64,000 nt of DNA from Bradyrhizobium jicamae (GCF_001440395.1 NZ_LLXZ01000064.1:42530-106529); one strand, 5' to 3'. Counted from the stretch's first letter, positions 27,520 to 37,399 are shown. The notes: generated by a model not told the origin, from the letters alone. Translations and numbers: made by a program.

Positions 27520-28971
27520 ATGTATGAAATTTCGCTGCTGCTCGAAAGCAAGGATGTTCCCGCATCGAACGGCGCAACGTTCGATCGCCTGAACCCGGTC
27601 ACCGGCGACCTCGCAAGCCGCGCCGCGGCCGCCCAGATCGCGGATGCGAAGCGCGCGGCCGACACGGCCGCAGCCGCCTTTCCTGCATGGTCCGCCACCG
27701 GTCCGAATGCAAGGCGCGCGATCCTGCTGAAGGCAGCCGACCTGCTGGCGTCGAAGACGCCGCAGTTCATCGAGTTGATGGCCGCGGAAACCGGCGCCAC
27801 CGCGGGCTGGGCCGGGTTCAACGTCCACCTTGCCGCCGGCATGCTGCGCGAAGCGGCCGCCATGACCACGCAGATTTCAGGCGAGGTCATCCCCTCGGAC
27901 AAGCCGGGCTGCATCGCGATGGCCGTGCGCCAGCCCGCCGGCGTGGTGCTGAGCATGGCGCCGTGGAACGCGCCGGTCATTCTCGGCGTGCGCGCCATCG
28001 CGCTGCCGCTGGCGTGCGGCAACACCGTGGTGCTGAAGGCCTCCGAAATCTGCCCGGGCACCCACCGGCTGATCGCCGAATGCCTGCGCGACGCCGGCCT
28101 GCCGCCGGGCGTGCTCAACGTCATCACCAACGCGCCGGAGGATGCCCCTGCCCTGATCGAGATGCTGATCGGCCATCCAGCCGTGCGCCGCGTCAACTTC
28201 ACCGGCTCGACCCGCGTCGGCCGCATCATCGCGCAGGTGGCGGCGAAATATCTGAAGCCGGCTTTGCTCGAACTCGGCGGCAAGGCGCCGATGATCGTGC
28301 TCGACGATGCCGATATCGATGCCGCGGTGGCCGCGGCTGCGTTCGGCGCCTTCATGAACCAGGGCCAGATCTGCATGTCGACCGAGCGCCTCGTCGTCGA
28401 CGAGAAGATCGCCGATGCGTTCGTGACCAAGCTCGCGGCAAAGGCCGGATCGCTGGTCGCCGGCGATCCCCGCAAGGGCAATGCGCCGCTGGGCTCGCTG
28501 ATCGGCACGGATGCAGCGGCCCGCATCCAGGCCCTGATCAACGACGCCGTCGGCAAGGGCGCCAAGGTGGTAGCCGGCGGACGCAGCGAGGGCACGCTGA
28601 TGTCGGCGACCGTGATCGACGGCGTCAACTCATCGATGCGGATCTATGGCGAGGAATCGTTCGGTCCGGTGGTCTCTGTCGTGCGCGTCAACGGCGTGGA
28701 TGAAGCCGTTCGCGTCGCCAACGACACCGAGTATGGGCTGTCGGCCGCCGTGTTCGGCCGCGACATCGCCCGCGCGTTCGAGGTCGCCAAGCGGATCGAT
28801 TCCGGCATCTGCCACGTCAACGGCCCGACCGTACACGACGAGGCGCAGATGCCGTTCGGCGGCGTCAAGGCGTCAGGCTATGGCCGTTTCGGCGGCAAGG
28901 CCGGCATCGCCGAGTTCACCGAATTGCGCTGGATCACGATCGAGACCGGACCGCAGCATTATCCGATCTAG
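27520..28971 (+). CDS. NAD(P)-dependent aldehyde dehydrogenase (salicylaldehyde/vanillin-type)
   Basis: A 483-residue aldehyde dehydrogenase. Motifs: SMAPWNAPVILGVRAIA (cofactor entry), FTGSTRVGR, LELGGKAP with the general-base Glu, and NQGQICMSTER with the catalytic Cys. The sequence leans toward the aromatic-aldehyde group (salicylaldehyde/vanillin dehydrogenases), suggesting the importer and enzyme use an aromatic acid or aldehyde. It is 24 bp after the last transporter gene. Its TAG stop shares the palindrome CTAG with the stop of the convergent tonB. Confidence 0.88.
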   Translation: MYEISLLLESKDVPASNGATFDRLNPVTGDLASRAAAAQIADAKRAADTAAAAFPAWSATGPNARRAILLKAADLLASKTPQFIELMAAETGATAGWAGFNVHLAAGMLREAAAMTTQISGEVIPSDKPGCIAMAVRQPAGVVLSMAPWNAPVILGVRAIALPLACGNTVVLKASEICPGTHRLIAECLRDAGLPPGVLNVITNAPEDAPALIEMLIGHPAVRRVNFTGSTRVGRIIAQVAAKYLKPALLELGGKAPMIVLDDADIDAAVAAAAFGAFMNQGQICMSTERLVVDEKIADAFVTKLAAKAGSLVAGDPRKGNAPLGSLIGTDAAARIQALINDAVGKGAKVVAGGRSEGTLMSATVIDGVNSSMRIYGEESFGPVVSVVRVNGVDEAVRVANDTEYGLSAAVFGRDIARAFEVAKRIDSGICHVNGPTVHDEAQMPFGGVKASGYGRFGGKAGIAEFTELRWITIETGPQHYPI

Positions 28972-29759
28972 CTCTTGGTCTTGACGCGGAAGATCACGGG
29001 CAAGGTGAAGCTCAGGCCTTCGTCGGCGATGACAGGCGGCGGCATCGGCACTGGATCGGAGCGCCGAACCATCGCCAGCGCCGCCTCGTCGAAGGCCGGA
29101 TCGCCCGAGCCCTTTTCGATCTCGGTCGAGAGCACGTGGCCCATGCGGTCGAGCGTGAAGCGAATCTGGATCTCGGCAGATTTTTGCTGCCGCTCTTTTG
29201 GGTAGCGCTTGTGCTTGTCGAGATGCGCGACCAGCTCCTTCTGCCAGGTCGCTCGCGCACGTCGTGCGCTCTCGCCGGTGCCGATCACCGGCGCCACAGA
29301 ACGCTGTCCCTCCGGCATTTCCTCGGAGCTCGGCGTTGCGGTGGCCTCGGAGGCGACCGACTCGGGGGACGCTTGCGTCTGCACCGCCGCGATCTTCGGG
29401 TCGTCCTCTTTCGGCTTCTTCGTCTCGGTCTCCGTCACCATCCGATCGGCCTCTTCGGGCTCGGTCGGCTTGTCCTGCGGCAGGTCGGTTTCCTTCGCCT
29501 CCGCATTCTGCTCAGGAAGCGGCGGCGAGTGCGCGGAAGCATCGGTGTCCGGCCCCGGCGGCAGGTCGGTCACCTCGCGGCGCAGGGCGGCCATTTCGAG
29601 CCCGACCTCGATCGCCGTCGCGCCGAGGGCGTTATCGGACTCTTCGGTCTGCAAATGCGCGATCGCCAGCGCAGCGCCGCCAACGTGAAGCGCCAGCGCG
29701 ATCACCGCGGCTGTAATCCAGAGCCGCCGCGAGGGCTTTTGCTCGTCGAGCCCGATCAA
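28968..29759 (-). CDS. tonB: energy transducer TonB
   Basis: A 263-residue TonB-family protein. The N-terminal anchor is LWITAAVIALALHVGGAAL. A long acidic, Pro/Glu-rich spacer (residues 60-160) replaces the classic Pro-Lys repeat. The C-terminal domain starts WQKELVAHLDKHKRYPKE and has the typical end VIFRV. It transmits proton-motive force from ExbB/ExbD to outer-membrane receptors. The ATG overlaps the exbD stop by 4 bp. Confidence 0.9.
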   Translation of the reverse strand: MIGLDEQKPSRRLWITAAVIALALHVGGAALAIAHLQTEESDNALGATAIEVGLEMAALRREVTDLPPGPDTDASAHSPPLPEQNAEAKETDLPQDKPTEPEEADRMVTETETKKPKEDDPKIAAVQTQASPESVASEATATPSSEEMPEGQRSVAPVIGTGESARRARATWQKELVAHLDKHKRYPKERQQKSAEIQIRFTLDRMGHVLSTEIEKGSGDPAFDEAALAMVRRSDPVPMPPPVIADEGLSFTLPVIFRVKTKS

Positions 29760-30223
29760 GGTTTTGCCGGCGCCACCGGCGCCGCCGCTGCATCAGGAAC
29801 GCCTTCGAGCGCCACCAGCTTGAGCTTGGAATAGCCGCCGGCACGCAGGATTTCGAGCACGTTCATCAACTCGCCATAGGGCACGGCGCGGTCGGCACGC
29901 AGGAAGATGTAACGCTCCTTGCTGGCGTCCGGCATCGCATCAAGCGAACGCACCAGATCGACGCGCTTGACCATGTCCTCCCCGATCGCAACGGAGAGGT
30001 CCGGCTTGATGCTGACGTAAGTTGGCTTGTCCGGCTTCTTCTGCGGGGTCGCGGTCGATGTCGGCAGATCAATAGGAAGATCGACGGTCGAGAGCGGGGC
30101 CGCGACCATGAAGATGATCAGGAGAACGAGGATGACGTCGATGAACGGCGTGACATTTATCTCATGCGATTCCGCGAAATCGCTGTCGTCATCGTGGTCA
30201 TGTTCTGCGATCGAGGCGCCCAT
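29756..30223 (-). CDS. exbD: biopolymer transport protein ExbD
   Basis: A 155-residue protein. It has one N-terminal transmembrane helix with the functional aspartate (VTPFIDVILVLLIIFMVAAP) and a periplasmic domain ending in the conserved GxxKxxLV-like segment (AGGYSKLKLVALEG). It lies 3 bp after exbB and overlaps tonB, forming one unit. Confidence 0.93.
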   Translation of the reverse strand: MGASIAEHDHDDDSDFAESHEINVTPFIDVILVLLIIFMVAAPLSTVDLPIDLPTSTATPQKKPDKPTYVSIKPDLSVAIGEDMVKRVDLVRSLDAMPDASKERYIFLRADRAVPYGELMNVLEILRAGGYSKLKLVALEGVPDAAAAPVAPAKP

Positions 30224-30226
30224 CGC

Positions 30227-31165
30227 CTACTCCGCCGCCGTACGGGAATGCGAACTGACATGGGTGCGATCGAGATCGCGCGACAACAGCCGCGCCGCAG
30301 CGCCCGACGCACGGCTGACCAGCTCCATGTAGCCCTTGGTCACCCGCGAAAAGTGATTGTAGATGATAACGGCGGGGATTGCAGCAACCAATCCGATGGC
30401 GGTTGCGAGCAGAGCCTCGGCGATGCCGGGTGCCACCACGGCAAGGTTCGTGGTCTGCGATTTCGAAATGCCGATGAAGCTGTTCATGATGCCCCAGACC
30501 GTGCCGAACAGTCCGACGAAGGGCGACGTCGCGCCGATGGTCGCGAGCAGTCCCATGCCGAGCCGGATACGCCGCGCTTCGGCGCGCACGATTTCGGCAA
30601 AGCTCGATGCCGCGCGCTCCTTGATGCCGGCATCGCTCGAGATGCCCGCCGACAGCCGCGCCTCGCGCATTGCCGCCGCCAGGAAGGACGCCAGCACGCT
30701 GCCCTTGGCGCCGAGTGCGAATTGCGCTTCCGCCAGCGACCGCGCGTCTGCGATCTTGGCCAGTGCCGAGCGCACCTTGCGCTGAACGACGGTCAGCTCC
30801 AGCATCTTGGCGATGAAGATCGTCCAGGTGACCAGCGAAGCAAAGGCAAGGCCGATCATGACCGCCTTGACCACCACGTCGGCCGACTTGAACATCGACC
30901 ATGGCGACAGTTCCTTGAGCTCGGCGGCCGCCGCCTTCAGCAATTTGCCCTCGCGCTCGGCCTGCGTCGCTGCGTCCGAAGGCGCGGCCGGCGCAGCCGC
31001 TGCCTGGGGCAGCGCGGCCGGAGGCTGCGATTGCGATACCGCGGGCGATTGCTGAGCCGCAGGGGCCATGCCCTGCTGGGCCGACGACGGCGCCGCCAGC
31101 GACAGCATCGCCAGCGCCGAGATCATCACCAACGTCGTCACGCGAGAAAGAGTCATGTTCTTCAT
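30227..31165 (-). CDS. exbB: tonB-system energizer ExbB (long form with signal peptide)
   Basis: A 312-residue ExbB of the long type. A signal peptide ([22 protein letters not shown]) and an Ala/Pro/Gln-rich periplasmic extension are followed by three membrane spans, including [23 protein letters not shown]. Its start overlaps the end of the decayed PKHD-hydroxylase gene by 4 bp (ATGA), the usual order in related rhizobia to my recollection (receptor, hydroxylase, exbB, exbD, tonB). Confidence 0.93.
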   Translation of the reverse strand: MKNMTLSRVTTLVMISALAMLSLAAPSSAQQGMAPAAQQSPAVSQSQPPAALPQAAAAPAAPSDAATQAEREGKLLKAAAAELKELSPWSMFKSADVVVKAVMIGLAFASLVTWTIFIAKMLELTVVQRKVRSALAKIADARSLAEAQFALGAKGSVLASFLAAAMREARLSAGISSDAGIKERAASSFAEIVRAEARRIRLGMGLLATIGATSPFVGLFGTVWGIMNSFIGISKSQTTNLAVVAPGIAEALLATAIGLVAAIPAVIIYNHFSRVTKGYMELVSRASGAAARLLSRDLDRTHVSSHSRTAAE

Positions 31166-31795
31166 ACTTCGGCCCAGTAGCGGATCAGGTTGCGATTGGT
31201 CAATTTGACCGTTTCAGGGTCGTCTCGCCCGAGCCGCTCTACCAGGGCCTGGATCGCGGTATCGAGATCGAAGACGAGGCTGCGGGCGTCTGCATCCCGT
31301 ACCATGCTCTGCAGCCAGAAAAAAGCCGCTACACGCATACCTCGTGTGACCGTCGAGGCCAGATGCGAGCTAGACGCAGGCTAATGCACGAGGCTCCCCG
31401 CCCCGAACTTGATCTCATGTGAGTCATAGAGGTCCTCCACTATCACTTCGCTACCGTCGTATTCGTCCGGTTCCGACGGGCACAGCGTCACCGAGAGGTG
31501 AGTCCGGAGATCCGCAATCCCGTGAGACGATCTCCCCTCACCGCGTTGTCGACATGAAGGCCGAATTGGTGGCCGTGTGAGGCCACGTAGCGGTTAAACA
31601 GCGGCGGAACGAACTGCAGCAGGGGTCGCCGCTGCGATGAATTCTGGACTGGTGGTCAGCGTCGAAAGCACGCAACGGCCGAGCATACCGCGCACCGCGC
31701 CTGCGGTGGAGCGGCCATCTTCCACACGGGCCGCGACATGATGCGGCGGAGGTCCGCCACATCGGTCGCGATGTACATTCCGATACAAACCAGCA
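31162..31795 (-). pseudogene. Fe(II)/2-oxoglutarate PKHD-type hydroxylase, decayed
   Basis: Translating in shifting frames recovers most of a PKHD-type hydroxylase: start MLVCIG at 31795; VEDGRSTAG in a second frame; PPLFNRY and [12 protein letters not shown] in a third; [17 protein letters not shown], then [19 protein letters not shown] and the end NLIRYWAEV. Lesions: frameshifts near 31720-31728, 31613-31625 and 31508-31512 (a 2-base insertion); an in-frame TAG at 31381-31383 where the family has Tyr; and an internal loss of about 15-20 codons after STAG. The metal-binding HxD survives as HVD. The stop overlaps exbB. Clearly non-functional. Confidence 0.85.
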
Positions 31796-32300
31796 TTCCA
31801 GCCGTCCCTTAGAATTTGTCTAGAACCGTGCCGAGAGCGCCATGCTCACGCTGCATCCAGGCGCCACGAACACGAATGGTGTCGCGTTCCGATCAGGGCG
31901 CATCGTAGCCGAGCTAGCTTGTCAGGCTTGGCGACCAACCGTTTTGCGTTCCGGTTCCTGTTAACCTCCCTTACAAGCGTTCTAAGGAATGCCGGGAAAT
32001 CCTGGAAAGTCAGCACTGGTTGTTCGTCCAACTTTCATCAATCAAACCGTGCCGGCGGCTTCATCAGCGGAAACAGCTCACCGACCGTCGATCGTGCAAT
32101 CTGCCCTACGCGATCAGCGTCGTCCATGCCGGCAATGCTGATGCCCCCACGACGGCGACGCGCGCAATCAGGCCCATGATCAGAATCCGACGCGCCATTC
32201 CTGCGCGCACTCACGCCCGGAGCTCGCAATAGAATGGCGACGGCAGCGAGCCGCCCACCGCGACGGCCAACCTTTCCAATTGTTTAGGATTCTCAAGCCT
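31796..32300. other. gene-poor stretch, possibly remnant of a TonB-dependent receptor
   Basis: About 500 bases with no convincing gene. On the minus strand, just upstream of the hydroxylase remnant, a short frame ends CSVSMALSARF-stop (about 31820-31855), the kind of aromatic-terminated beta-strand that closes outer-membrane receptors. A 61-codon frame at 31846-32031 (starting MDEQPVLTFQDFPAF) has no family I know. A receptor gene is expected here from the local gene order, so decay of receptor plus hydroxylase is plausible but weakly supported. Confidence 0.3.
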
Positions 32301-32306
32301 TAGTGT

Positions 32307-32336
32307 TTGTACAGGCTGAGCACGCGAACGTTATAT
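32307..32336 (+). promoter_or_regulatory. sigma-70-like promoter for the RND operon
   Basis: TTGTAC at 32307-32312 and TTATAT at 32331-32336 with an 18-bp spacer, 36 bp before the adaptor start. The match is partial but correctly spaced and placed. Confidence 0.4.
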
Positions 32337-32372
32337 CGGAGGAATTGGGGAACTTCCGGAAATCCGTGAATC

Positions 32373-33539
32373 ATGTCGAGGTCGCGCACCATCCGTTGGG
32401 CTTTGCCGGTCGTCGCAATCGCCGCACTGGGCTATCTGGGCTGGCAGCGATTCCAGAGCGGAGACCATGCACCGCAAGCTGAAGCACAGAAAGCCGCGCC
32501 CGCCCGTGCCGCCGTTCCGGTGCGGATTGCCACGGTCGAAAAAGCCGATTTTCCGGTCTACCTGACCGGGCTCGGCACCGTGCAGGGTTTCAACACCGTC
32601 GTCGTCCGCACCCGCGTCGACGGCCAGATCAATCGGATCGCGTTTCAAGAGGGCCAGGTCGTCAAGGAAGGCGACACGCTGGTCGAGATCGATCCGCGGC
32701 CGTTCCAGTCTGCGCTCGATCAGGCCAAGGCCAAGAAGGCGCAGGACGAAGCCAACCTCGCCAATGCCAACCTCGACCTGCAGCGCTATACCAAGCTCGG
32801 CGAATTCGCGACCCGGCAACAGACCGATACGCAGCGTTCCACCGTCGCGCAGCTCACCGCGCAGATTCAGGCTGATGCAGCGATGATCGAGACCGCGCAG
32901 ACGCAGCTCGATTACGCCACCGTCAAGGCGCCGATCTCCGGCGTCGTCGGGCTACGCCAGGTCGACGTCGGCAACATCGTCAATGCCGCAACCCAGACCG
33001 GCATCGTGACCATCGCCCAGATCGAGCCGATCGCCGTGATCTTCACCGCGCCGGAAGACCAGTTGCCGGATATCAAGGCCGCGCTGGCCGCCGGCTCTCC
33101 CCAAACCATTGCGCTCTCAACCGACGGCAAGCGCGTGCTTTCCGCCGGCACGCTTTCGCTGATCAACAACCAGGTCGACACGTCGAGCGGCACCGTCCGC
33201 CTCAAGGCCGTGTTCGACAACAAGGATCACGCGCTGTGGCCGGGCCAGTCGGTCTCGACTCGGCTGCTGATTGCGACGTTGAAGGACGCCACCGTGATTC
33301 CCGACGACGCTGTTCAGCATGGCCCCAACGGTCTTTACGCCTATCTGGTCAACAAGGAGAACAAGGCCGAACTCCGCAAGATCAAGGTGACGCGCTCGAT
33401 CGATGGCCGCTCCATGGTCGATGAGGGGCTTTCGCCCGGCGAGCAGGTGATCACGGCCGGCCAGTTCAAGGTTCAGCCGGGCACGCTGGTGTCGACGGCG
33501 GTCGCCAGTTCGGATCAGGCTAAGGTTGCCGGCGAATGA
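32373..33539 (+). CDS. RND efflux periplasmic adaptor (MdtA-like)
   Basis: A 388-residue membrane-fusion protein. An N-terminal membrane anchor (WALPVVAIAALGYLGW, no lipobox), a split biotinyl-lipoyl domain (VRTRVDGQINRIAFQEGQVV and TVKAPISGVVGLRQVDVGN), a helical hairpin between and a beta-barrel after. It bridges the inner-membrane pump to an outer-membrane channel, which is not encoded nearby. Its TGA overlaps the pump ATG by 4 bp. Confidence 0.92.
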   Translation: MSRSRTIRWALPVVAIAALGYLGWQRFQSGDHAPQAEAQKAAPARAAVPVRIATVEKADFPVYLTGLGTVQGFNTVVVRTRVDGQINRIAFQEGQVVKEGDTLVEIDPRPFQSALDQAKAKKAQDEANLANANLDLQRYTKLGEFATRQQTDTQRSTVAQLTAQIQADAAMIETAQTQLDYATVKAPISGVVGLRQVDVGNIVNAATQTGIVTIAQIEPIAVIFTAPEDQLPDIKAALAAGSPQTIALSTDGKRVLSAGTLSLINNQVDTSSGTVRLKAVFDNKDHALWPGQSVSTRLLIATLKDATVIPDDAVQHGPNGLYAYLVNKENKAELRKIKVTRSIDGRSMVDEGLSPGEQVITAGQFKVQPGTLVSTAVASSDQAKVAGE

Positions 33540-36500
33540 GCGAGGGAATCTCCGCACCCTTCATCCGCTATCCGATCGGCACCTCGTTGATGATGGCGGG
33601 GATCCTGTTCGTAGGCCTCGTCGCCTATCCACTGCTGCCGGTCGCGCCGCTGCCGCAGGTCGATTTTCCGACCATTCAGGTTTCGGCGTCGCTGCCCGGC
33701 GGCAGCCCGGAAACCATGGCGTCGTCGGTGGCGCAGCCGCTGGAACGCCAGCTCGCGCAGATTCCCGGCGTCGCGCAGATGACCTCGACGAGCTATCTCG
33801 GCACCGCGGCGATCACGATCCAGTTCGACCTGAACCGCCCGATCGACGCCGCCGCCAACGACGTGCAGGCGGCGATCAACGCCGCCAGCGGCCAGTTGCC
33901 GAAGAGCCTGCCCTCGCCGCCGACCTATCGCAAGGTCAACCCGGCGGACTCGCCGATCCTGCTCCTGTCGGCAACGTCTGACACGCTGCCGCTGACGACC
34001 GTGAGCGACGCCGTCGACGCCCAGCTCGCGCAGCAGATCAGCCAGATCTCGGGTGTTGCCCAGGTCATCATCGGCGGCCAGCAGAAGCCGGCGATCCGTA
34101 TCCAGATCGACCCGGCCAAGCTCGTGGCCAAGGGCCTGTCGCTGGAAGACGTGCGCAGCCAGATCGCGATCACGACCGTCGACAGCCCCAAGGGCAATAT
34201 CGACGGCGAGCACCGCGCCTACACCATCTACGCCAACGACCAATTGCCGAATTCGAAGGACTGGAACGACGTCATCATTGCCTACCGCAACGGCGGGCCG
34301 TTGCGGATCCGCGACATCGGCCAGGCCGTGACCGGGCCGGAAGACGCCAAGCAGGCGGCCTGGGCCAACGGCAAGCGCGGCGTGTTCCTGGTGATCTTCA
34401 AGCAGCCCGGCGCCAACGTTATCGAGACCGTCGACAAGATCAAGGCGACGCTGCCGCGGCTGGTAGCCGCCATTCCGCCGGCAATCAAGATCGAGGTGAT
34501 CAGCGACCGCACCCAGACCATCCGCGCCGCCGTCGAGGACGTGCAGTTCACCTTGCTCCTGACCATTGCGCTGGTCGTGATGGTGATCTTCGTCTTCCTG
34601 CGCAGCTTCTGGGCCACCGTGATCCCGACGGTCACGGTGCCGCTGGCGCTGCTCGGCGCCTGTGCGCTGATGTGGGTGTTCGGCTATACGCTCGACAATC
34701 TCTCGCTGATGGCGCTCACGATTGCCGTGGGTTTCGTGGTCGACGACGCCATCGTGATGCTGGAAAACATCACGCGCTATATCGAGGAAGGCGAAAAGCC
34801 GCTCGCCGCCGCCTTCAAGGGCGCCAGCGAGATCGGCTTCACCATCGTCTCGATCAGCATCTCGCTGGTCGCGGTGCTGATCCCGCTATTGCTGATGGGC
34901 GGCATCATCGGCCGGCTGTTCCGCGAATTCGCGGTGACGCTCGCCATGACCATTTTCGTGTCGATGATCGTCTCGCTGACGCTGACGCCGATGATGGCCT
35001 CGCGCTTCCTGCGCGCACACGGCGAAACCAGGCACGGCCGGTTCTACCAATGGAGCGAGCGCGGCTTCGACGCGATGCTGCGCGTCTATGAACGCGGCCT
35101 CGACCTCGCGCTGCGCTGGAAGCTCACCACGCTGATGATCTTCTTCGCCACGCTGGGATTGTCGGTCTACCTCTTTGTCATCATCCCGAAGGGCTTCTTT
35201 CCGCAGCAGGACAACGGCCTGATCACGGCCACCTCGGAGGCCAGCCAGGACATTTCCTTTGCCGACATGAAGCGGCATCAGGAGGAACTCGGCAAGATCG
35301 TGCAGGCCGATCCAGATGTGGCCTCGGTCGCGATGGCGATCGGCGGCAGCGGCCGCGCCGGCAACAATGGCAGCCTCTTCATCACGCTGAAACCGCGCGA
35401 CGAGCGCAAGGCGAACGCGCAGCAGATCATCGCGCGGCTGCGTCCGCAGTTGGAGAAGGTCGAAGGCGCCCGCCTCTATATGCAGGCGGCGCAGGATGTG
35501 CGGCTCGGCGGCCGGCCGACGCGAACCCAGTTCGAGTTCACGCTGCAGGACGCTGATTTGGCCGAGCTGAACGAATGGGCGCCGAAGATTCTGGCGAAGA
35601 TGCAGACGCTGCCGGAGCTGCGCGACGTCGCCACCGACCAGCAGACCAACGGCACCACGCTGGAGCTGAAGATCAACCGCGACACCGCCGCCCGCTACGG
35701 CATCCAGCCGCAACTGATCGACGACACGCTCTATGATGCGTTCGGCCAGCGGCAGGTGACGCAATATTTTACCCAACTCAACACCTACAAGGTGGTGCTG
35801 GAAGTGCTGCCGGAGCTGCAGGGCAGCCTCGACACGCTGAACAAGATCTACGTGAAATCGCCCACCACCGGCGACCAGGTGCCGCTCTCGACCTTTGCCA
35901 CCTGGACCAGCGTGCCGGTACGGCCATTGTCGATCAGCCATCAGGGCCAGTTTCCGGCGATCACGATCAGCTTCAACCTCGCGCAAGGGGTGGCACTCGG
36001 ACAGGCGACTGACGCGGTGCAGAAAGCGATGGTCGAGCTTGGCGCGCCGACGACGCTCAATTCGAGCTTCCAGGGCACCGCGCAGGCATTCCAGCAATCA
36101 CTCGGCACCGTGCCGCTGTTGATCCTCGCCGCGCTTGTCGTGGTCTATCTGATCCTCGGCATCCTCTACGAGAGCTACATCCACCCGATCACGATCCTGT
36201 CGACGCTGCCGTCAGCCGGCGTCGGTGCGCTCGCCATCCTGATGCTGTTCGGGTTCGACTTCAGCCTGATCGCGCTGATCGGCATCGTGCTGCTGATCGG
36301 CATCGTGAAGAAGAACGGCATCATGATGGTCGACTTCGCGATCACGGCCGAGCGCGACGAGAACCTGGAGCCTGAAGCTGCGATCCGCAAGGCGGCGCTG
36401 TTGCGCTTCCGCCCGATCATGATGACGACGATGGCGGCGCTGCTCGGCGGCGTGCCGCTGATGCTCGGCACCGGCACGGGCTCGGAAATCCGCCAGCCGC

Positions 36501-36679
36501 TGGGCTATGCCATGGTCGGCGGGCTGCTCGTCAGCCAGGCGCTCACGCTGTTCACGACGCCGGTGGTCTATCTCTATCTCGACCGGCTTTCGAACACGTT
36601 TGCGCGGTGGGGCCGTTCTTCCAATCCTAACCATGCGCATTCGGACGCCCACGGATCGGTCAAGCAGGCGGCCGAATGA
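33536..36679 (+). CDS. RND multidrug efflux permease (MdtB/MdtC/AcrB family)
   Basis: A 1047-residue pump with twelve expected membrane spans and two large periplasmic loops. The start PFIRYPIGTSLMMAGILFVG is typical. Transmembrane segment 4 carries the proton-relay pair in VGFVVDDAIVMLENI. The C-terminal half repeats the fold (IGIVKKNGIMMVDFA). Substrates (drugs, bile-type compounds, plant phenolics) cannot be read from sequence. The C-terminal tail has a short His/Asn-rich stretch (SNPNHAHSDAHGS). Confidence 0.94.
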   Translation: MSEGISAPFIRYPIGTSLMMAGILFVGLVAYPLLPVAPLPQVDFPTIQVSASLPGGSPETMASSVAQPLERQLAQIPGVAQMTSTSYLGTAAITIQFDLNRPIDAAANDVQAAINAASGQLPKSLPSPPTYRKVNPADSPILLLSATSDTLPLTTVSDAVDAQLAQQISQISGVAQVIIGGQQKPAIRIQIDPAKLVAKGLSLEDVRSQIAITTVDSPKGNIDGEHRAYTIYANDQLPNSKDWNDVIIAYRNGGPLRIRDIGQAVTGPEDAKQAAWANGKRGVFLVIFKQPGANVIETVDKIKATLPRLVAAIPPAIKIEVISDRTQTIRAAVEDVQFTLLLTIALVVMVIFVFLRSFWATVIPTVTVPLALLGACALMWVFGYTLDNLSLMALTIAVGFVVDDAIVMLENITRYIEEGEKPLAAAFKGASEIGFTIVSISISLVAVLIPLLLMGGIIGRLFREFAVTLAMTIFVSMIVSLTLTPMMASRFLRAHGETRHGRFYQWSERGFDAMLRVYERGLDLALRWKLTTLMIFFATLGLSVYLFVIIPKGFFPQQDNGLITATSEASQDISFADMKRHQEELGKIVQADPDVASVAMAIGGSGRAGNNGSLFITLKPRDERKANAQQIIARLRPQLEKVEGARLYMQAAQDVRLGGRPTRTQFEFTLQDADLAELNEWAPKILAKMQTLPELRDVATDQQTNGTTLELKINRDTAARYGIQPQLIDDTLYDAFGQRQVTQYFTQLNTYKVVLEVLPELQGSLDTLNKIYVKSPTTGDQVPLSTFATWTSVPVRPLSISHQGQFPAITISFNLAQGVALGQATDAVQKAMVELGAPTTLNSSFQGTAQAFQQSLGTVPLLILAALVVVYLILGILYESYIHPITILSTLPSAGVGALAILMLFGFDFSLIALIGIVLLIGIVKKNGIMMVDFAITAERDENLEPEAAIRKAALLRFRPIMMTTMAALLGGVPLMLGTGTGSEIRQPLGYAMVGGLLVSQALTLFTTPVVYLYLDRLSNTFARWGRSSNPNHAHSDAHGSVKQAAE

Positions 36680-36735
36680 CTTGACTTTAAGTTGCAACCA
36701 GCACATCCGAATGATGTTTATTTCGGAGCTGGATA

Positions 36736-37302
36736 GTGAACATTGCCATAAAGCTTGCGGTTGCAACCGTAATAACGCTCTCCTTTTTCGCACAAAGCCA
36801 GGCCCAGGCGCCCAAGGCCAAGAATGCCCCCGCCACGGCGCAGGCCACGCCGTCCCCCGCCGCTGCTGCAGCCGAGGGCGCAAACGCACCGACGCCTCCG
36901 GGCTGGATTGCGCGGTGCAGCAGCGCCAGCCGCGGCGCGCCGCTCGAATGCGCGATCGAGCAGACCGCGGTTCTGACCAAGACCGGCCAGCTCATCGTGC
37001 TGATCAATATCCGCGTGCCCGCCGACACCCGTGCGCCGATCGCCCTCGTGCAATTGCCGCTTGGGCTCAATCTGCCGGCCGGCGCCAAACTTCAGGTCGA
37101 TGACGGCAAGACGTCCGACCTGCAGATCCAGACCTGCGAGGCCCGCGGCTGCTACGCCAACCTGCAGATTTCGCCCGAAATGCTCACCGCGTTGAAATCC
37201 GGCAAGCAGTTGAAGGTCTCGTTCCAGAATCTGGCCAAGGAAACGATTGCGATCCCGATGCCGCTGGCGGACTTTGCGGCGGCGTACGACAAGATCAAGT
37301 AA
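36736..37302 (+). CDS. invasion-associated locus B (IalB) family protein
   Basis: A 188-residue exported protein. The GTG start follows GGAG by 8 bases; the signal peptide KLAVATVITLSFFAQSQAQA is followed by an Ala/Pro-rich linker and the IalB domain (PPGWIARCSSASRGAPLECAIEQ), with four cysteines able to form two disulfides. Members are periplasmic or envelope proteins of alphaproteobacteria with unclear function. It is 56 bp after the RND pump, possibly co-transcribed. Confidence 0.87.
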   Translation: MNIAIKLAVATVITLSFFAQSQAQAPKAKNAPATAQATPSPAAAAAEGANAPTPPGWIARCSSASRGAPLECAIEQTAVLTKTGQLIVLINIRVPADTRAPIALVQLPLGLNLPAGAKLQVDDGKTSDLQIQTCEARGCYANLQISPEMLTALKSGKQLKVSFQNLAKETIAIPMPLADFAAAYDKIK

Positions 37303-37313
37303 CGCTCTCTCCA

Positions 37314-37399
37314 CGACATTGCGAGCGAAGCGAAGCAATCCATCGCTCGGCATAACGGATAGATGGATTGCTTCGTCGCTTTCGCTCCTCGCAATGACG
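37314..37399. repeat. second copy of the cgtcattgcgag inverted repeat
   Basis: The arms cattgcgagcgaagcgaagcaatccat and atggattgcttcgtcg...ctcgcaatgacg mirror each other and match the copy at 18553-18640. It lies between the convergent ialB-like and sulfatase genes, where a strong hairpin could end transcription in both directions. Confidence 0.82.

Noticed and set aside
31846..32031. 61-codon minus-strand frame starting MDEQPVLTF
   Set aside because: Looks protein-like, but has no family I know and no ribosome site I trust; kept only as a note in the gap entry.
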